A stretch of DNA of 64,000 bases, from positions 124,001 through 188,000 of the forward strand of contig NZ_JAHTBL010000006.1 in the NCBI RefSeq assembly GCF_020177595.1, written 5' to 3'. This DNA is from Cognatishimia sp. MH4019. GTDB lineage: Bacteria > Pseudomonadota > Alphaproteobacteria > Rhodobacterales > Rhodobacteraceae. The position numbers and the translations under genes are program-made. Position 1 is the first letter of the stretch. Each line of letters begins with the position of its first letter. Shown in pieces: positions 1 to 10,628 of this stretch. A model generated the notes under the pieces. That model was not told where the DNA came from and made no database searches. It saw only the letters and a list, made by a program, of their open reading frames with translations.

Positions 1-1
1 C

Positions 2-1192
2 ACGCGTCTGTCGGGTTACATGCTGGAAAACGCGCTCACCGCGGGCCTCACCTCCACCGGCATGAACGTGCTGCTTCTGGGCCCCGTGCCGACCCCCGCT
101 GTGGGCTACCTGACCCGCTCCATGCGCGCCGATCTGGGCATTATGATCTCGGCCAGCCATAACCCGCACCACGACAACGGCATCAAGTTCTTCGGCCCCG
201 ATGGCTTCAAGTTGTCTGACGAGGCCGAGATGGAGATTGAAGCGTTGGTGGCTGGCGAAATCGACCCCGCGCAACCTGCCAATATCGGCCGCGCCAAGCG
301 TATCGACGATGGCCGGGGCCGCTATGTCGAATATGCCAAAACCACCTTTCCCCGCCAACAGCGCCTGACCGGCCTCAAGGTTGTCATCGATTGCGCCAAC
401 GGGGCGGCCTACAAAGCTGCGCCCGAAGTCTTGTGGGAGCTTGGCGCCGAGGTGATCCCCGTCGGCACCGCCCCCAATGGCTATAATATCAATGAAGGCT
501 GCGGCTCCACCAGCACCAAGACCGCCGCCGAAACCGTCGTGGCCCATGGCGCGGATGTGGGCATTTGCTTGGATGGCGACGCCGACCGCGTGATGATCCT
601 GGATGAGACCGGAACGGTGGCCGATGGCGATCAACTCATGGCGCTGATGGCCCGCCGCTGGGCCGATCTGGGCCAGCTGCGCGACGACACGTTGGTGGCG
701 ACCGTCATGTCCAACCTCGGCCTGGAGCGCTATCTGCAAAGCAACGGCCTGCGCCTTGAGCGCACCAAGGTTGGCGACCGCTATGTCGTTGAAGCCATGC
801 GCAAAGGTGGCTGGAACCTGGGCGGCGAACAGTCCGGCCATATCGTGATGACCGACTACGCCACCACCGGCGACGGCCTGATCGCGGGCCTGCAATTCCT
901 CGCTGAGATGGCCCGCTCGGGTAAACCCGCCAGCACGCTGGTCAAAAGTTTCGAACCTGTGCCGCAGCTGCTCAAAAACGTGCGCTACGCGGCAGGCCAA
1001 GACCCGCTGAACGCCGCCGCCGTCCTCAAACGCATCGCTGAAGCCGAAGGCCAGCTCACTGGCAAAGGCCGCCTCCTGATCCGCAAATCCGGCACCGAAC
1101 CCCTGGTCCGCGTGATGGCCGAATGCGAAGATGACGCCCTGCTGCATGAGGTCGTGGACGGCATTGTTGCAGAGGTCGAAGCCGCCCTTTAA
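2..1192 (+). CDS. glmM: Phosphoglucosamine mutase, 5'-truncated by window edge
   Basis: Converts glucosamine-6-phosphate to glucosamine-1-phosphate for UDP-GlcNAc, peptidoglycan and LPS synthesis, in the cytoplasm. The reading frame is already open at base 2 ([12 protein letters not shown]), so the N-terminus lies outside the window and the ATG at 20 is internal. The phosphoserine loop [13 protein letters not shown], the metal-binding DGDADR and the C-terminal phosphate-binding RKSGTEP are all present, and the C-terminus is complete. Its stop overlaps the stop of the convergent transporter gene by 4 bp (1189-1192). Identification is secure from the full set of phosphohexomutase motifs. Confidence 0.96.
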   Translation, partial: TRLSGYMLENALTAGLTSTGMNVLLLGPVPTPAVGYLTRSMRADLGIMISASHNPHHDNGIKFFGPDGFKLSDEAEMEIEALVAGEIDPAQPANIGRAKRIDDGRGRYVEYAKTTFPRQQRLTGLKVVIDCANGAAYKAAPEVLWELGAEVIPVGTAPNGYNINEGCGSTSTKTAAETVVAHGADVGICLDGDADRVMILDETGTVADGDQLMALMARRWADLGQLRDDTLVATVMSNLGLERYLQSNGLRLERTKVGDRYVVEAMRKGGWNLGGEQSGHIVMTDYATTGDGLIAGLQFLAEMARSGKPASTLVKSFEPVPQLLKNVRYAAGQDPLNAAAVLKRIAEAEGQLTGKGRLLIRKSGTEPLVRVMAECEDDALLHEVVDGIVAEVEAAL

Positions 1193-2091
1193 GCAAACAG
1201 CTTGCGCAAAGTCCCTGCCTGCGAAATCGCGATCCCCACAAGGATCAACGCGAGCGCGCCAAAGAGTTGCGCAGGCAGTTTTTCCGACAGGATCAACGCG
1301 CCAAACAGCACCGACCAGACCGGCACCATGTAGTTGGTCAACGTCATGAAACTGGGTCCGGCTGACCGGATCACCGCCACCTTGATGATGAACGCCACCG
1401 CCGTCGGCACCACGCCCAGATAAAGCAGCGCCAGCCAGCCTTGCGGCGCGACCTCGCGCGGAACGCCTTCCACGAGCAACGCCAAAGGCACCAGAAACAC
1501 CGCTGCCAAAATCAGCGATGCGGTCGACAGCGCCAATTGGTTCACCTCCGGGCAAAGCCGCGTCACAATCGACCCAACCGCGTAGCAAAGTGCCGCCGCC
1601 ACGCAGGCCATTCGCGCCAGCGCTTCGGTGTCCGATGAAATCTCGGAAATCGTGCCAGGCCCGATCAGCCAAACCGTGCCCACAAAGCCAATCGCAAAGC
1701 CGATACCTTTGCGCAATGTCAGCCGATCTCCCGGGACCAGAAAATGCGCCAAGGGCAGCACGAAGATTGGCAAAGCTGCCATCGTCATGCCCGCAAAGCC
1801 CGAGGCGACATGCTGTTGCCCCCAGCTCAGCAACATGAAGGGCCACGCGCTCGACAGCAGCGCGATGCCCAGCGTGAACACCCAAACCTTCCGGTCCGAA
1901 AACGGATGCAACGCCCCGCCGCGCAGCTTCAAAAGCGCGTAAAGCGCGCCTGCGCCGATGACGATCCGGCCTGCGGCCAGCGTCAGCGGCTCAAAGTCGC
2001 GCAGCGCGATCGAGACCGTCATGAACGCACTGCCCCAGATCATCGCAACCCCGACGATCCGCAGCCAATTTATGGCGCCCGGCTTGTCCAT
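1189..2091 (-). CDS. EamA/DMT-family inner-membrane exporter
   Basis: A 300-residue hydrophobic protein with about ten predicted membrane helices, in the two five-helix EamA repeats typical of drug/metabolite exporters. Visible features include the first-repeat WGSAFM near residue 20 and the [17 protein letters not shown] end typical of RhaT/EamA proteins. The start is set at the ATG ending at 2091 because GGGAGG lies 4-5 bases upstream; an open extension to 2142 would run into the ilvC terminator. The substrate cannot be read from sequence; relatives export amino acids or metabolites. It is convergent with glmM and downstream of ilvC on the same strand, but separated from it by a terminator. 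Confidence 0.88.
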   Translation of the reverse strand: MDKPGAINWLRIVGVAMIWGSAFMTVSIALRDFEPLTLAAGRIVIGAGALYALLKLRGGALHPFSDRKVWVFTLGIALLSSAWPFMLLSWGQQHVASGFAGMTMAALPIFVLPLAHFLVPGDRLTLRKGIGFAIGFVGTVWLIGPGTISEISSDTEALARMACVAAALCYAVGSIVTRLCPEVNQLALSTASLILAAVFLVPLALLVEGVPREVAPQGWLALLYLGVVPTAVAFIIKVAVIRSAGPSFMTLTNYMVPVWSVLFGALILSEKLPAQLFGALALILVGIAISQAGTLRKLFA

Positions 2092-2105
2092 ACGTCCTCC
2101 CAAAC

Positions 2106-2136
2106 AAAAAGGCGCGACCCGAAGGCCGCGCTTTTC
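2106..2136 (-). terminator. Rho-independent terminator of ilvC
   Basis: Read on the minus strand, GCGCGGCCTTCGGGTCGCGC folds into an 8-bp stem (one G-U pair) closed by a UUCG tetraloop and is followed by CTTTTT. It lies about 20 bp past the ilvC stop and just before the ribosome-binding site of the exporter gene, so it should end ilvC transcription. Confidence 0.82.
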
Positions 2137-2155
2137 TTTCAACGCTTACAAGCGC

Positions 2156-3199
<1,044 letters not shown>

Positions 3200-3313
3200 T
3201 TAATTGTGGCGCACCATAGGGGCGTTTCGCTTAGGATACCCGTATCATTCAGGTATTTTTAGACAAAAGAAGGCATATAGTTATTCGTCAAATTTGATGT
3301 TACGTACATTTTC

Positions 3314-3772
3314 ATGCAAATAGATGATCTAGACCGCCGCCTTCTTCGGCTCACGCAATCCGATCCGACCGCCTCGGTGCCAGCATTGGCAAAGGACGCC
3401 CGTGTGTCGGTTGCCGTAGTCCGCCGCAAGCTGGACAGGCTTGAGGCGGCAGGCGTTTTGAAAGGGCGGCAGGCCGTGATCGACTGGGCCGCTTTGGGAT
3501 ACGCGGTCGAGGTTTCCCTGCGCATCACTATCGACAAGGCACAGCCGCAGGGGTTTGACCAGTTTCTAGCGGCAGCCCGCGACGTCCCCGAAGTGATCGA
3601 GATTCAGACCTTTCTGGGCCGTGTGGATCTGCGTCTGTCTGTGCTGGCGCGAGACATGGCGCATTACCAGGAACTCTACCGTGACCGGATTTTAACCCTT
3701 CCGCATATCGCCGATGTCGAAGCCTTGATGCACGTCGCCTCCGTCAAGTCAGACGAGGGTTTACCGATATGA
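3314..3772 (+). CDS. Lrp/AsnC-family transcriptional regulator (first of pair)
   Basis: A 152-residue feast/famine regulator. The N-terminal AsnC-type winged helix (DDLDRRLLRLTQSDPTASVPALAKDARVS) is followed by a C-terminal RAM ligand/oligomerisation domain containing FLGRVDLRLSVLARDM. Such proteins sense amino acids and form octamers. It is transcribed divergently from ilvC and its stop overlaps the next gene by ATGA (3769-3772), so the two regulators are translationally coupled. Its helix-turn-helix (SVAVVRRKL) departs from the usual SxxTVxxRI pattern, so its DNA site may differ from the partner's. Confidence 0.92.
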   Translation: MQIDDLDRRLLRLTQSDPTASVPALAKDARVSVAVVRRKLDRLEAAGVLKGRQAVIDWAALGYAVEVSLRITIDKAQPQGFDQFLAAARDVPEVIEIQTFLGRVDLRLSVLARDMAHYQELYRDRILTLPHIADVEALMHVASVKSDEGLPI

Positions 3773-4227
3773 TTGATCTGGACCAGACCGACCGCGCCCT
3801 TTTGAAGGCTCTGGTTAACGATGCAGGTGTATCAACAGCCGCCTTGGGCAAACGCTTGGGGTTAAGCCAACCCGCGACGTGGCGGCGGATCAGGCGGCTG
3901 GAACAAGCGGGCGTGATCACGGGATACCGCGCGGTGTTTGATCTGGAAAAACTGGGTTTTGGTGTGTCGGTATTTCTGGGTGTGAAACTGGCCCGCAAAG
4001 GCCGCGTGAGTTTGGAGGATTTTGAACGGGCGGTCACCGCCATTCCAGAGGTCCAATCGGTGCAGCATGTGCTGGGCCTCTTTGATTATCGCCTTCGGAT
4101 TGTCGCCCGCGATTTGGCGGATTTCGAGCGGGTTTTGCGGTGGCGGATCATGACTTTGCCGGGTGTCGGGGATGTTGAGGCTAATGTTCTGCTGTCGGAA
4201 GAACGGCGTCCGGGGCCGATCGGATAA
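3769..4227 (+). CDS. Lrp/AsnC-family transcriptional regulator (second of pair)
   Basis: 152 aa with an AsnC-type winged helix (LDQTDRALLKALVNDAGVS, recognition helix near SQPATWRRIRRL) and a RAM domain with VLGLFDYRLRIVARDL. Start by ATGA overlap with the preceding regulator. The two proteins have equal length and the same architecture, so they are tandem paralogues that could form mixed oligomers. The targets are unknown; ilvC and the downstream aminotransferase are the obvious candidates. Confidence 0.92.
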   Translation: MIDLDQTDRALLKALVNDAGVSTAALGKRLGLSQPATWRRIRRLEQAGVITGYRAVFDLEKLGFGVSVFLGVKLARKGRVSLEDFERAVTAIPEVQSVQHVLGLFDYRLRIVARDLADFERVLRWRIMTLPGVGDVEANVLLSEERRPGPIG

Positions 4228-4328
4228 CGGGGTTTCCGATCCGCGCCACCAACTGCTGCGATGCGGCGAATGTATACCGAAATAGACTTTGCGCACCGGG
4301 GTTTCGCTGCGATACCACATCTCCAAAC

Positions 4329-5468
4329 ATGGAGATCACGATGGCTGCTCTGCTCGACACGATTGACCCTGATGGGCTCGAAGAATTCTCGGTGGTGTTC
4401 ACCGACCGCTCGCTCAACCATATGTCTGCCGCGTTCGGCGATGTGATGCGCGATATCTCTGGGATGCTCAAGGACGTCTACAAGGCCGAGGCCACGGCCA
4501 TCGTCCCCGGCGGTGGCACCTACGCGATGGAGGCGGTCGCGCGCCAGTTTGCCACCAATGCCCATGCTTTGGTCGTCCGCAATGGCTGGTTTTCCTACCG
4601 CTGGAGCCAGATTTTCAAAGCAGGTGGTTTCGCGCGCGAAACCACAGTGGTTAAAGCAAGGTTAACGGGCAACGACCCGCAATCGGCCTTCATGCCCGCC
4701 CCGATTGAGGACGTCACCGCCCGTATCCGTGAGGCCAAACCCGACGTCGTCTTTGCCCCCCATGTTGAGACCTCGGCAGGCATCATCCTGCCCGACGCCT
4801 ATATCACTGAACTGGCCGCCGCCGCCCATGAGGTCGGCGCGATCATGGTGCTCGATTGCATCGCCTCCGGCTGCGCCTGGGTCGATATGGAGACCACCGG
4901 CGTTGACGTTCTGATCTCTGCCCCGCAGAAGGGCTGGTCTTCGACGCCGTCCGCCGGCCTTGTGATGATGAGCGCCCGCGCGAAAGAGCGGTTGGGCAAC
5001 ACGCAGTCCAACTCCTTCGCCATTGATCTGGCGAAATGGGCAGCGATTATGGACACTTACGAGGGCGGCGGTCACGCCTATCACGCCACGATGCCCACCG
5101 ACGGCCTGCGGGCCTTCCGCGACACCATGCTGGAAACCCGCGACTACGGCTTCGAGAAGCTGAAGGAAAACCAGTGGGCTTTGGGCGATGCGGTGCGCGC
5201 CTATCTCAAAGAAAAAGGCGTGAAATCCGTCGCCGCTGAAGGCTACGGTGCGCCAGGGGTTGTTGTCAGCTACACCACCGATCCGGACATCCAGAACGGT
5301 AAGAAATTCGCGGCCCAAGGCATGCAGATCGCCGCCGGTGTGCCGCTGCAATGTGATGAGCCGGAAGATTTCCGCACCTTCCGTTTGGGCCTTTTCGGGC
5401 TGGATAAGCTCCATGATGTCGATGGCACGATGACGCGGCTCACCCGGGTTTTAGATCAGGTTCTCTGA
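4329..5468 (+). CDS. PLP-dependent class-V aminotransferase (alanine-glyoxylate type)
   Basis: 379 aa, fold-type I PLP enzyme of the class-V group. The glycine-rich phosphate loop VPGGGTYAMEAV lies near residues 58-69, the cofactor aspartate in VLDCIASGCAW, and the Schiff-base lysine in SAPQKGWSSTPSAG. The C-terminal domain carries FRLGLFGLDKL. Relatives use alanine, serine or phosphoserine with glyoxylate or pyruvate; the exact substrate cannot be fixed here. It stands alone on the plus strand downstream of the paired Lrp regulators and ends in a strong hairpin. An internal ATG at 4341 (MAALLDTID) is an alternative start. Confidence 0.88.
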   Translation: MEITMAALLDTIDPDGLEEFSVVFTDRSLNHMSAAFGDVMRDISGMLKDVYKAEATAIVPGGGTYAMEAVARQFATNAHALVVRNGWFSYRWSQIFKAGGFARETTVVKARLTGNDPQSAFMPAPIEDVTARIREAKPDVVFAPHVETSAGIILPDAYITELAAAAHEVGAIMVLDCIASGCAWVDMETTGVDVLISAPQKGWSSTPSAGLVMMSARAKERLGNTQSNSFAIDLAKWAAIMDTYEGGGHAYHATMPTDGLRAFRDTMLETRDYGFEKLKENQWALGDAVRAYLKEKGVKSVAAEGYGAPGVVVSYTTDPDIQNGKKFAAQGMQIAAGVPLQCDEPEDFRTFRLGLFGLDKLHDVDGTMTRLTRVLDQVL

Positions 5469-5521
5469 CCTAACGACTTAACATAATACCGACTTCTTTT
5501 GTCCTGAAATACCTTGGGGGT

Positions 5522-5553
5522 CACGGGGGCTAGCCCCCGTGCCGGGTTTTTGG
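5522..5553. terminator. Strong hairpin terminator between convergent genes
   Basis: CACGGGGGCTAGCCCCCGTG is a perfect 20-bp palindrome followed by CCGGGTTTTT. It lies 53 bp past the aminotransferase stop and just beyond the stop of the convergent monooxygenase gene, so it fits termination on the plus strand. Confidence 0.75.
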
Positions 5554-5572
5554 CGTAGCCAGAAAAAGACGA

Positions 5573-6778
5573 CTACCGACCTCGCGCCCCGAGCCCAAGT
5601 TGAATCATTGTCTTTCGGACGGGTGCCACGGAATAAAGCGCGTTCAGACCCATCGCACGGGCATCACGTAAAGGTTGCGCTTCAATTTGTGACGTGCGGT
5701 TCAGAAGATCAACGCCAGCGACGCGGGCGCGCACCTCGGAGTGGCGAGCCTTGTGATAGCTCTCCAGCATTGACACCTCGCCAATCAGATGTGGGGCTTC
5801 GACCGCCAGATTTAAAAGCACGCGCAAATCCCCGAGGCTCATATTCAGACCTTGTGCGCCGATGGGGGGCACGACATGGGCGGCCTCGGCGACGAGGGTG
5901 GTGCGTTCACCATACATTCGCTCGGCCATTTGGCTGATGATTGGCCAGACAGTGCGCTGGGACGCGAGCGTCAGAGGGCCGTACAACCCGCAGGACCGCG
6001 TGGTCATTTCGGCGTTGAAATCGGCCTCAGGCAGGGCGGCAAGGCGCGCGACTTCGGGGCCGTCTTCCATCCAGACGATGGCGGAGGAAGGGACCCCGTC
6101 CCGGTCTGGAAGCGGGACCAGGGTGAAGGGACCGCCAGAGCGATGCACCTCGGTCGAGACATTCTCGTGCGGGATCGGGTGGGTGACGGCAAAGGCGAGG
6201 GCCTTTTGGCCATAGCGTGTCGTTTTTACAGGAATATCAAGCGCTTCGCGGACAGGCGAGCCACGCCCGTCAGCGGCGATGATCATTTTCGCCTCAACTT
6301 TCGTGCCGTCAGACAGCGTCACCAAAGCCTGCCGGGAGCGCGTAAAAACCCGCGCGGTGCCGGTGCCGGGACGGAAATCGACATTGGGCAATTCCGCCAA
6401 ACGCGCTGTCATTTCGCGGCGCAAAAGCCAGTTGGGCAGGTTCCAGCCAAAGGGCAGATCGCCGATATCGGCGGCGTTGAAATCCTTGGTCAGGCGCGGC
6501 TCTGGCGTCTCGCCACCCGCATCGACGATGCGCATGATTTGCAGCGGGCTTGCATGGGGGGCGAGCTTGTTCCAGATGCCTGCGCGATCCAGAAAATCAC
6601 GAGCCGGCTGCAAAAACGCGGTGGTGCGGAGATCGGCACCTGCGGCATCACGCTCGGTGATGGGTGGTGCAGGATCAACGCAGATCACGTTGAAGCCAGC
6701 TGTGCCGAAGGCGGCGGCGGCGGTGAGGCCAGCGACGCCGCCGCCAGAGATCAGAATATCGGTTTTGATACGTTCCAT
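5573..6778 (-). CDS. UbiH/UbiF-type FAD-dependent hydroxylase
   Basis: 401 aa flavoprotein of the aromatic-ring hydroxylase group, likely acting in ubiquinone synthesis. The ADP-binding GGGVAGLTAAAAFG follows directly after the start; the DG motif AADGRGSPVREAL and the flavin-contacting VGPxG-like segment AHVVPPIGAQGLNMSLGDL are visible in order. The start MERIKTDIL (6778) places the Rossmann fold at the usual distance; an upstream ATG at 6814 would add 12 residues. Which ring position it hydroxylates cannot be read from sequence. The gene is convergent with the aminotransferase and 39 bp downstream of the HAD gene, possibly co-transcribed. Confidence 0.9.
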   Translation of the reverse strand: MERIKTDILISGGGVAGLTAAAAFGTAGFNVICVDPAPPITERDAAGADLRTTAFLQPARDFLDRAGIWNKLAPHASPLQIMRIVDAGGETPEPRLTKDFNAADIGDLPFGWNLPNWLLRREMTARLAELPNVDFRPGTGTARVFTRSRQALVTLSDGTKVEAKMIIAADGRGSPVREALDIPVKTTRYGQKALAFAVTHPIPHENVSTEVHRSGGPFTLVPLPDRDGVPSSAIVWMEDGPEVARLAALPEADFNAEMTTRSCGLYGPLTLASQRTVWPIISQMAERMYGERTTLVAEAAHVVPPIGAQGLNMSLGDLRVLLNLAVEAPHLIGEVSMLESYHKARHSEVRARVAGVDLLNRTSQIEAQPLRDARAMGLNALYSVAPVRKTMIQLGLGARGR

Positions 6779-6817
6779 AGGGCTCAACTTAGGCACCGCA
6801 GCGGGCGCGTCCAAGCG

Positions 6818-7471
6818 TCATTCCGCCCCACGTAGACGCTTGAGAAAGCCGGTCAGATCGTCGGTGTGGTGGTGGATATGATCGGCAGGCTGGGCATCAT
6901 CGGCCACATGCACGGTGCGCATTCCCATGGCGTGGGGGGCTTTGAGATTGCGGGGGTCATCCTCGAACATCGCGGCTTGGCTGGGGGTGACGCCGTCTTG
7001 GGTAAAGATCGCCTCGAACGCGGCGCGGTCGGGTTTGGGGCGGTATTGGGCATGCTCGACGCCGTAGACCGCGTCAAAAAGATCCGACAGCCCACGCGCC
7101 GCCAGAACCCTTTGGGCATAGGGTCTTGAGCCGTTTGTGTAGACGATCTTGCGGCCCGGCAGATCGGAGATTTCGGCGGCCAGGCCCGGGTCTTTGGTCA
7201 GGTGGCTGAGGTCGATCTCATGCACGGCATGCAGATAGGGATCGGGATCCACGTCATGCTCGGCCATCAACCCGGCGAGCGTCGTGCCATAGGTCTGCCA
7301 GTAGTGGTGCCGCAGGTGGTTGGCGCGGTCGCGCTCTACCCCCAGAACGTCTTGCACCCAATCCGTCATCTTCACCTCGATCTGATCAAAGAGGCGGGCA
7401 GAGGGGTGATAAAGCGTGTTGTCGAGGTCAAACACCCAAGTATCGACATGTGTAAAATTCTGGCGTGGCAT
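6818..7471 (-). CDS. HAD-superfamily pyrimidine 5'-nucleotidase
   Basis: 217 aa. The HAD nucleophile motif WVFDLDNTLYHPS, motif II YTNGS, the lysine region RPKPD and the acidic motif MFEDDPRNL are all present in the order of SDT1-like pyrimidine 5'-nucleotidases. The start MPRQNFTHVDTW is chosen because the nucleophile aspartate then lies about 14 residues in, as is normal. A longer open frame to 7597 has no conserved content and would overlap the divergent GntR gene. Substrate (UMP/CMP or other phosphoesters) is inferred from family. Confidence 0.88.
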   Translation of the reverse strand: MPRQNFTHVDTWVFDLDNTLYHPSARLFDQIEVKMTDWVQDVLGVERDRANHLRHHYWQTYGTTLAGLMAEHDVDPDPYLHAVHEIDLSHLTKDPGLAAEISDLPGRKIVYTNGSRPYAQRVLAARGLSDLFDAVYGVEHAQYRPKPDRAAFEAIFTQDGVTPSQAAMFEDDPRNLKAPHAMGMRTVHVADDAQPADHIHHHTDDLTGFLKRLRGAE

Positions 7472-7573
7472 GCGCCGAGACCTAAGTCTTATGGCAGGGC
7501 AGGGCAAGCTGTTGTGCTTGATTGACATGAGGCCCCCCGTGTAGGTTGACACAGCAACGCAAGGACATCGTAG

Positions 7574-8227
7574 ATGACGGACGCACGGGCAGAGCATAAA
7601 GACGCGTATTCACTGATCCTCGAGGCGATTGATGTGGGCGTTTACCGGCCCGGCGACCGTCTGGTGGAATCAGAGCTGGCGGAGCGGTTCGGCGTCTCGC
7701 GCACGCCGATCCGCGAGGCGTTGCAGCGGCTTGAAACGCAGTCCTTATTGGCGCGCGACGGACGGTCTTTGATCGTGGCGTCGCTGGATCATTCGCAACT
7801 GGCCGAGCTTTACGTGGTACGTGCCGAATTGGAGGGACTGGCCGCAAGGTTGGCGGCGCGGCATGCTGCCGAAGAAGAGGTGCGGGTCTTGCGCCAGATG
7901 GTCGAGGATGACCGCGCGTTGATCGGGCAGCCTGAAAAGATGAGCCGCGCGAACCGTCGCTTTCACAAGCAAATCCATCTGGCCTCGCATAACCGCTATC
8001 TGGTGCAGCAACTGGATTTGGTGCATCGGTCGATGGCGCTGATGGCCAACACCTCGATCGCCGCGGAAGGGCGCGGCGAAAGCACGATTGCAGAGCATGA
8101 CAGGATTGTGTCGGCGATTGAAGCGCGGGACGGGGACGCGGCGTTCAAGGCGCTTCGGGATCACATCTCGGTCGCTTTTGAAGTGCGTCTGAAGCTGGAT
8201 GCGGGCGAAGTGGAAGCGGCGGAATAA
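7574..8227 (+). CDS. GntR-family regulator, FCD subgroup
   Basis: 217 aa. The N-terminal GntR winged helix (DAYSLILEAIDVGVYRPGDRLVESELAERFGVSRTPIREALQRLE) is followed by an all-helical FCD effector domain with metal-ligand histidines in FHKQIHLASHNR and ALRDHI. It is divergent from the HAD gene (102-bp spacer), so it may control itself and that operon. Its 3' end overlaps the antisense 3' end of the glycosyltransferase fragment by 83 bp. Ligand unknown, typically a small carboxylate. Confidence 0.92.
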   Translation: MTDARAEHKDAYSLILEAIDVGVYRPGDRLVESELAERFGVSRTPIREALQRLETQSLLARDGRSLIVASLDHSQLAELYVVRAELEGLAARLAARHAAEEEVRVLRQMVEDDRALIGQPEKMSRANRRFHKQIHLASHNRYLVQQLDLVHRSMALMANTSIAAEGRGESTIAEHDRIVSAIEARDGDAAFKALRDHISVAFEVRLKLDAGEVEAAE

Positions 8228-9474
8228 GCGCTTTTCTCAAGAGCGGGACTTGCAATGCTGCGCCTTTGATCGGCTGGATTGCGGCGTCATTCTCAAAAAC
8301 GCCATGGTCGGTTTTGTCCCAGTAGAACGGCTTTTTTATCAACTCCCACAAGCCTTTATAGGCCGCGGCTGTGGCCAGTGGAAAATAGGCGGGCAGGGTC
8401 AGAACCCAGCCGCGCAGGTGGCGGTGTTTACGCGATCTGACGCCGATCAGCGATACCGCGATGGTGGCAATCCCCGAAAGCGCGAAGGTGACTTGCAGTG
8501 CGATAAGCAAGGGCAGCGACATCGCGGCGCTGAGCGGGTGCCAGAGACCGAAGAGCATGAGCCAGAAGCTCCACAATACAGGGGATAGCGCTGACTGGAT
8601 CAGGCTGCCGAGGAAGAGAAGCTGGAAGCCCCAGAATTTGCGCGGCCCCAGATCGCGCCAGAGCTGGCGGGGCTTGCGCATATGCACGGCGTAGGTGGCC
8701 GCATAGCCCTTGATCCAGCGGGAGCGCTGTTTGACCCAAGGCCAGGGGCGGCAGTTGGCTTCCTCTTCGGTGACGGTGTCCACAAGATCTGCGCGAAAGC
8801 CGTAACGGGCCAGGCGCATGCCCAGATCGGCGTCCTCGGTGACGTTGTGGGCGTCCCAGCCGCCCAATTGCTCGAGCGCCGTGCGGCGGAAAAAGAGTGT
8901 TGTGCCGCCCAATGGAATGGCGCAACCGAGCTTGGCGAGGCCGGGCAGGATCACGCCAAACCATGTGGCGTATTCGATGGTGAAACAGCGTGACATCCAG
9001 TTGGAGCGGCTGTTGTAAAAGTCGAGGCGGCCCTGGAGGCAAGCCACCTCGGGGCAGCGCGCGTGGAAGGCGCGCGCGACCGTAATCATGGCGCGGGGGG
9101 CGGGGGCGTCTTCGGCGTCAAACACCCCGATGATGGAGCCGCGGGCGAAATCCATCGCGTAGTTCAGCGCGCGCGGCTTGGTTTTGACCGCGCCCGGTGG
9201 CACCTGAATGACCCGCATCCAGTGGGGCAAATCGGTTTTGGATAACGTGGCGCGGGTGCAGGCATCGTCTTCTTCGACAACCAGACAGATGTCGAGGCAT
9301 TCGCGCGGGTATTCGAGGCGTTCCAGACGGCGGACAAGGCGGGTCGCGATCTCGGATTCCTCAAAAAGGGGCACAAGGACCGAGATGACGGGCAGTTGGA
9401 AGGGCAGATCGTGTGGCGGGATCGGATCGCGGGGGGCGGGGTCGGTGTAGCGGATCGCTTGATTTGGCAAAACG
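8145..9474 (-). pseudogene. 3' half of family-2 glycosyltransferase gene split by prophage
   Basis: Encodes the catalytic part of a processive-type GT2 membrane glycosyltransferase: PVISVLVPLFEE, DAEDAP (DXD), GGTTLFFRR, TEDADLGMRLARYG (TED) and the product-binding QRSRWIKG, then four C-terminal membrane helices. There is no normal start: the frame runs back into prophage sequence and meets TGA at the junction; only a TTG (9464-9466) could initiate. The 5' half is at 46931-47667. Joining the two at GATC gives 2067 bp, 689 in-frame codons. The C-terminus after HGVFENDAAIQ is poorly conserved in type and runs antisense through the end of the GntR gene. Confidence 0.88.
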
Positions 9475-9493
9475 GATCACTTGGTTTGTCAAA
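9474..9493 (-). promoter_or_regulatory. Transposase end-binding site at left junction
   Basis: GGATCACTTGGTTTGTCAAA matches, in inverted orientation, the terminal site at 46916-46934 and two internal sites at 46761-46821. The order TCACTTG near the end also resembles the Mu L1 site. Only 20 bp separate it from the stop of the last tail gene, so this is the compact late (attR-type) end of the phage. Confidence 0.7.
9475..9478. repeat. Putative target duplication at prophage junction (GATC, left copy)
   Basis: GATC here and at 46931-46934 flank the prophage, and collapsing them restores the interrupted glycosyltransferase frame. Mu normally makes 5-bp duplications, and no perfect 5-mer is shared by the flanks. 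GATC is also a palindrome inside the matching end sites (GGATCAC at both ends), so the repeat may partly reflect the inverted ends. The boundary is good to about 10 bp. Confidence 0.5.
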
Positions 9494-9515
9494 AAGTTTT
9501 AGGCCTCTTGAGGCG

Positions 9516-10628
9516 CTACCGATCTAGGATTGAGACATACTCGCCGGTCTGCTTCGGGGTGCTCTTGGTCTTCTTTTTCGATTTGGTTGGCTTCTTCTTA
9601 TCACTATTCTCTTCCATGCCAAACTCTGCTTCCACGGTTGTCACTGCGCCACTGCCATCGGTGTAGTCCCAGATATGGGTCACAGAAGCCGCAATCCAGT
9701 CGCCATCGGCATCCGGAGCGACGCCCTGAACCTTGATCGGCGCTTCAGCACGGGCCTTCGGGAAGCCGACAAGATCGCAGCTTAATTCACCTTCACCAGC
9801 CCGCAACTCTTTAACCTTCGCCTCGGCTGCTTTGCGCGCGTCGGCAGCGCTTTGGAAGACCTCTCGAAGCGTCATCGAAGGGCCTTTTAAACCCGCTTTA
9901 AGAGTGATGGTCCGCGTCCGTCCAGCGGCGCGATCCTGCCACTTCGCAATTACCCTTGAATACCGCGAGCGCGGCTTGCGCCGAACCATATATGCGTTGT
10001 CGGCTATCAGCTGCTGGGTTGTGATGAATATTGTCGGCATGGGCTTGCCGGAGACCGTCTTGCCGGATCCACGAGAGGATATTAGCAAGCGGCCGTCTTT
10101 GGGCGCCACAACGGCCCCCAGACGCCGCCCAAGCCGCGTCAGGAAGTGCTGATCGCTTTCCTCCGTCTGCGCGATATAGGCGACCCCGAACGCAGCCAGA
10201 TCACTGGCAATCGCCAGCTTCAGATTGTGTTCGCGGGCGATGGTGCCGCAGATCGCGCCGAAAGTCTGACCCTCCCATGCGCGCGTCTTGGGCTCTTTGA
10301 GGCTTTCCGCATGATCCGCCGCTTTGGCGGTCAAGGTCAGTGTGCGTTCATATCCGTTGCGCTCGATCTCTTCGAAGACGTAGGTGCCGATAAAGATCGG
10401 CGGGCCCCATTCTGCATAGCCAAGACTGAGTTCGTAGGTCGCCCCCTCGCGTGGGGTCTCGATCTGGGGCGCGCTGTCGTCCAGCGTCAGCCTCAACTCG
10501 TCGCTTTCAAACCCCGCCGCGTCCGTCGCCTCGATCCGCAAGATGCGTGCTGAAGGGAAAGGCTTTCCATCCACCAGCAGCTTGAAAATCGGCGTCTGCG
10601 CGATTGGATGAAGGACAGGATCAATCAT
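9516..10628 (-). CDS. P2 gpD-like tail hub/baseplate protein
   Basis: 370 aa. The sequence order (HPIAQTPIFKLLVDGK, then LDDSAPQIETPREG, then TYVFEEIERNG, LTAKAADHAES and ITHIWDYTDG-like ending ASVTHIWDYTDGSGAVTTVEAEF) is that of the P2 gpD/late-control tail family, which forms the hub that caps the spike. The tail end is lysine-rich (about residues 340-360). It is the last gene of the tail operon, overlaps gene X by 8 bp and stops 37 bp from the prophage end. The family name 'late control' is historic; the structural role is favoured. Confidence 0.88.
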   Translation of the reverse strand: MIDPVLHPIAQTPIFKLLVDGKPFPSARILRIEATDAAGFESDELRLTLDDSAPQIETPREGATYELSLGYAEWGPPIFIGTYVFEEIERNGYERTLTLTAKAADHAESLKEPKTRAWEGQTFGAICGTIAREHNLKLAIASDLAAFGVAYIAQTEESDQHFLTRLGRRLGAVVAPKDGRLLISSRGSGKTVSGKPMPTIFITTQQLIADNAYMVRRKPRSRYSRVIAKWQDRAAGRTRTITLKAGLKGPSMTLREVFQSAADARKAAEAKVKELRAGEGELSCDLVGFPKARAEAPIKVQGVAPDADGDWIAASVTHIWDYTDGSGAVTTVEAEFGMEENSDKKKPTKSKKKTKSTPKQTGEYVSILDR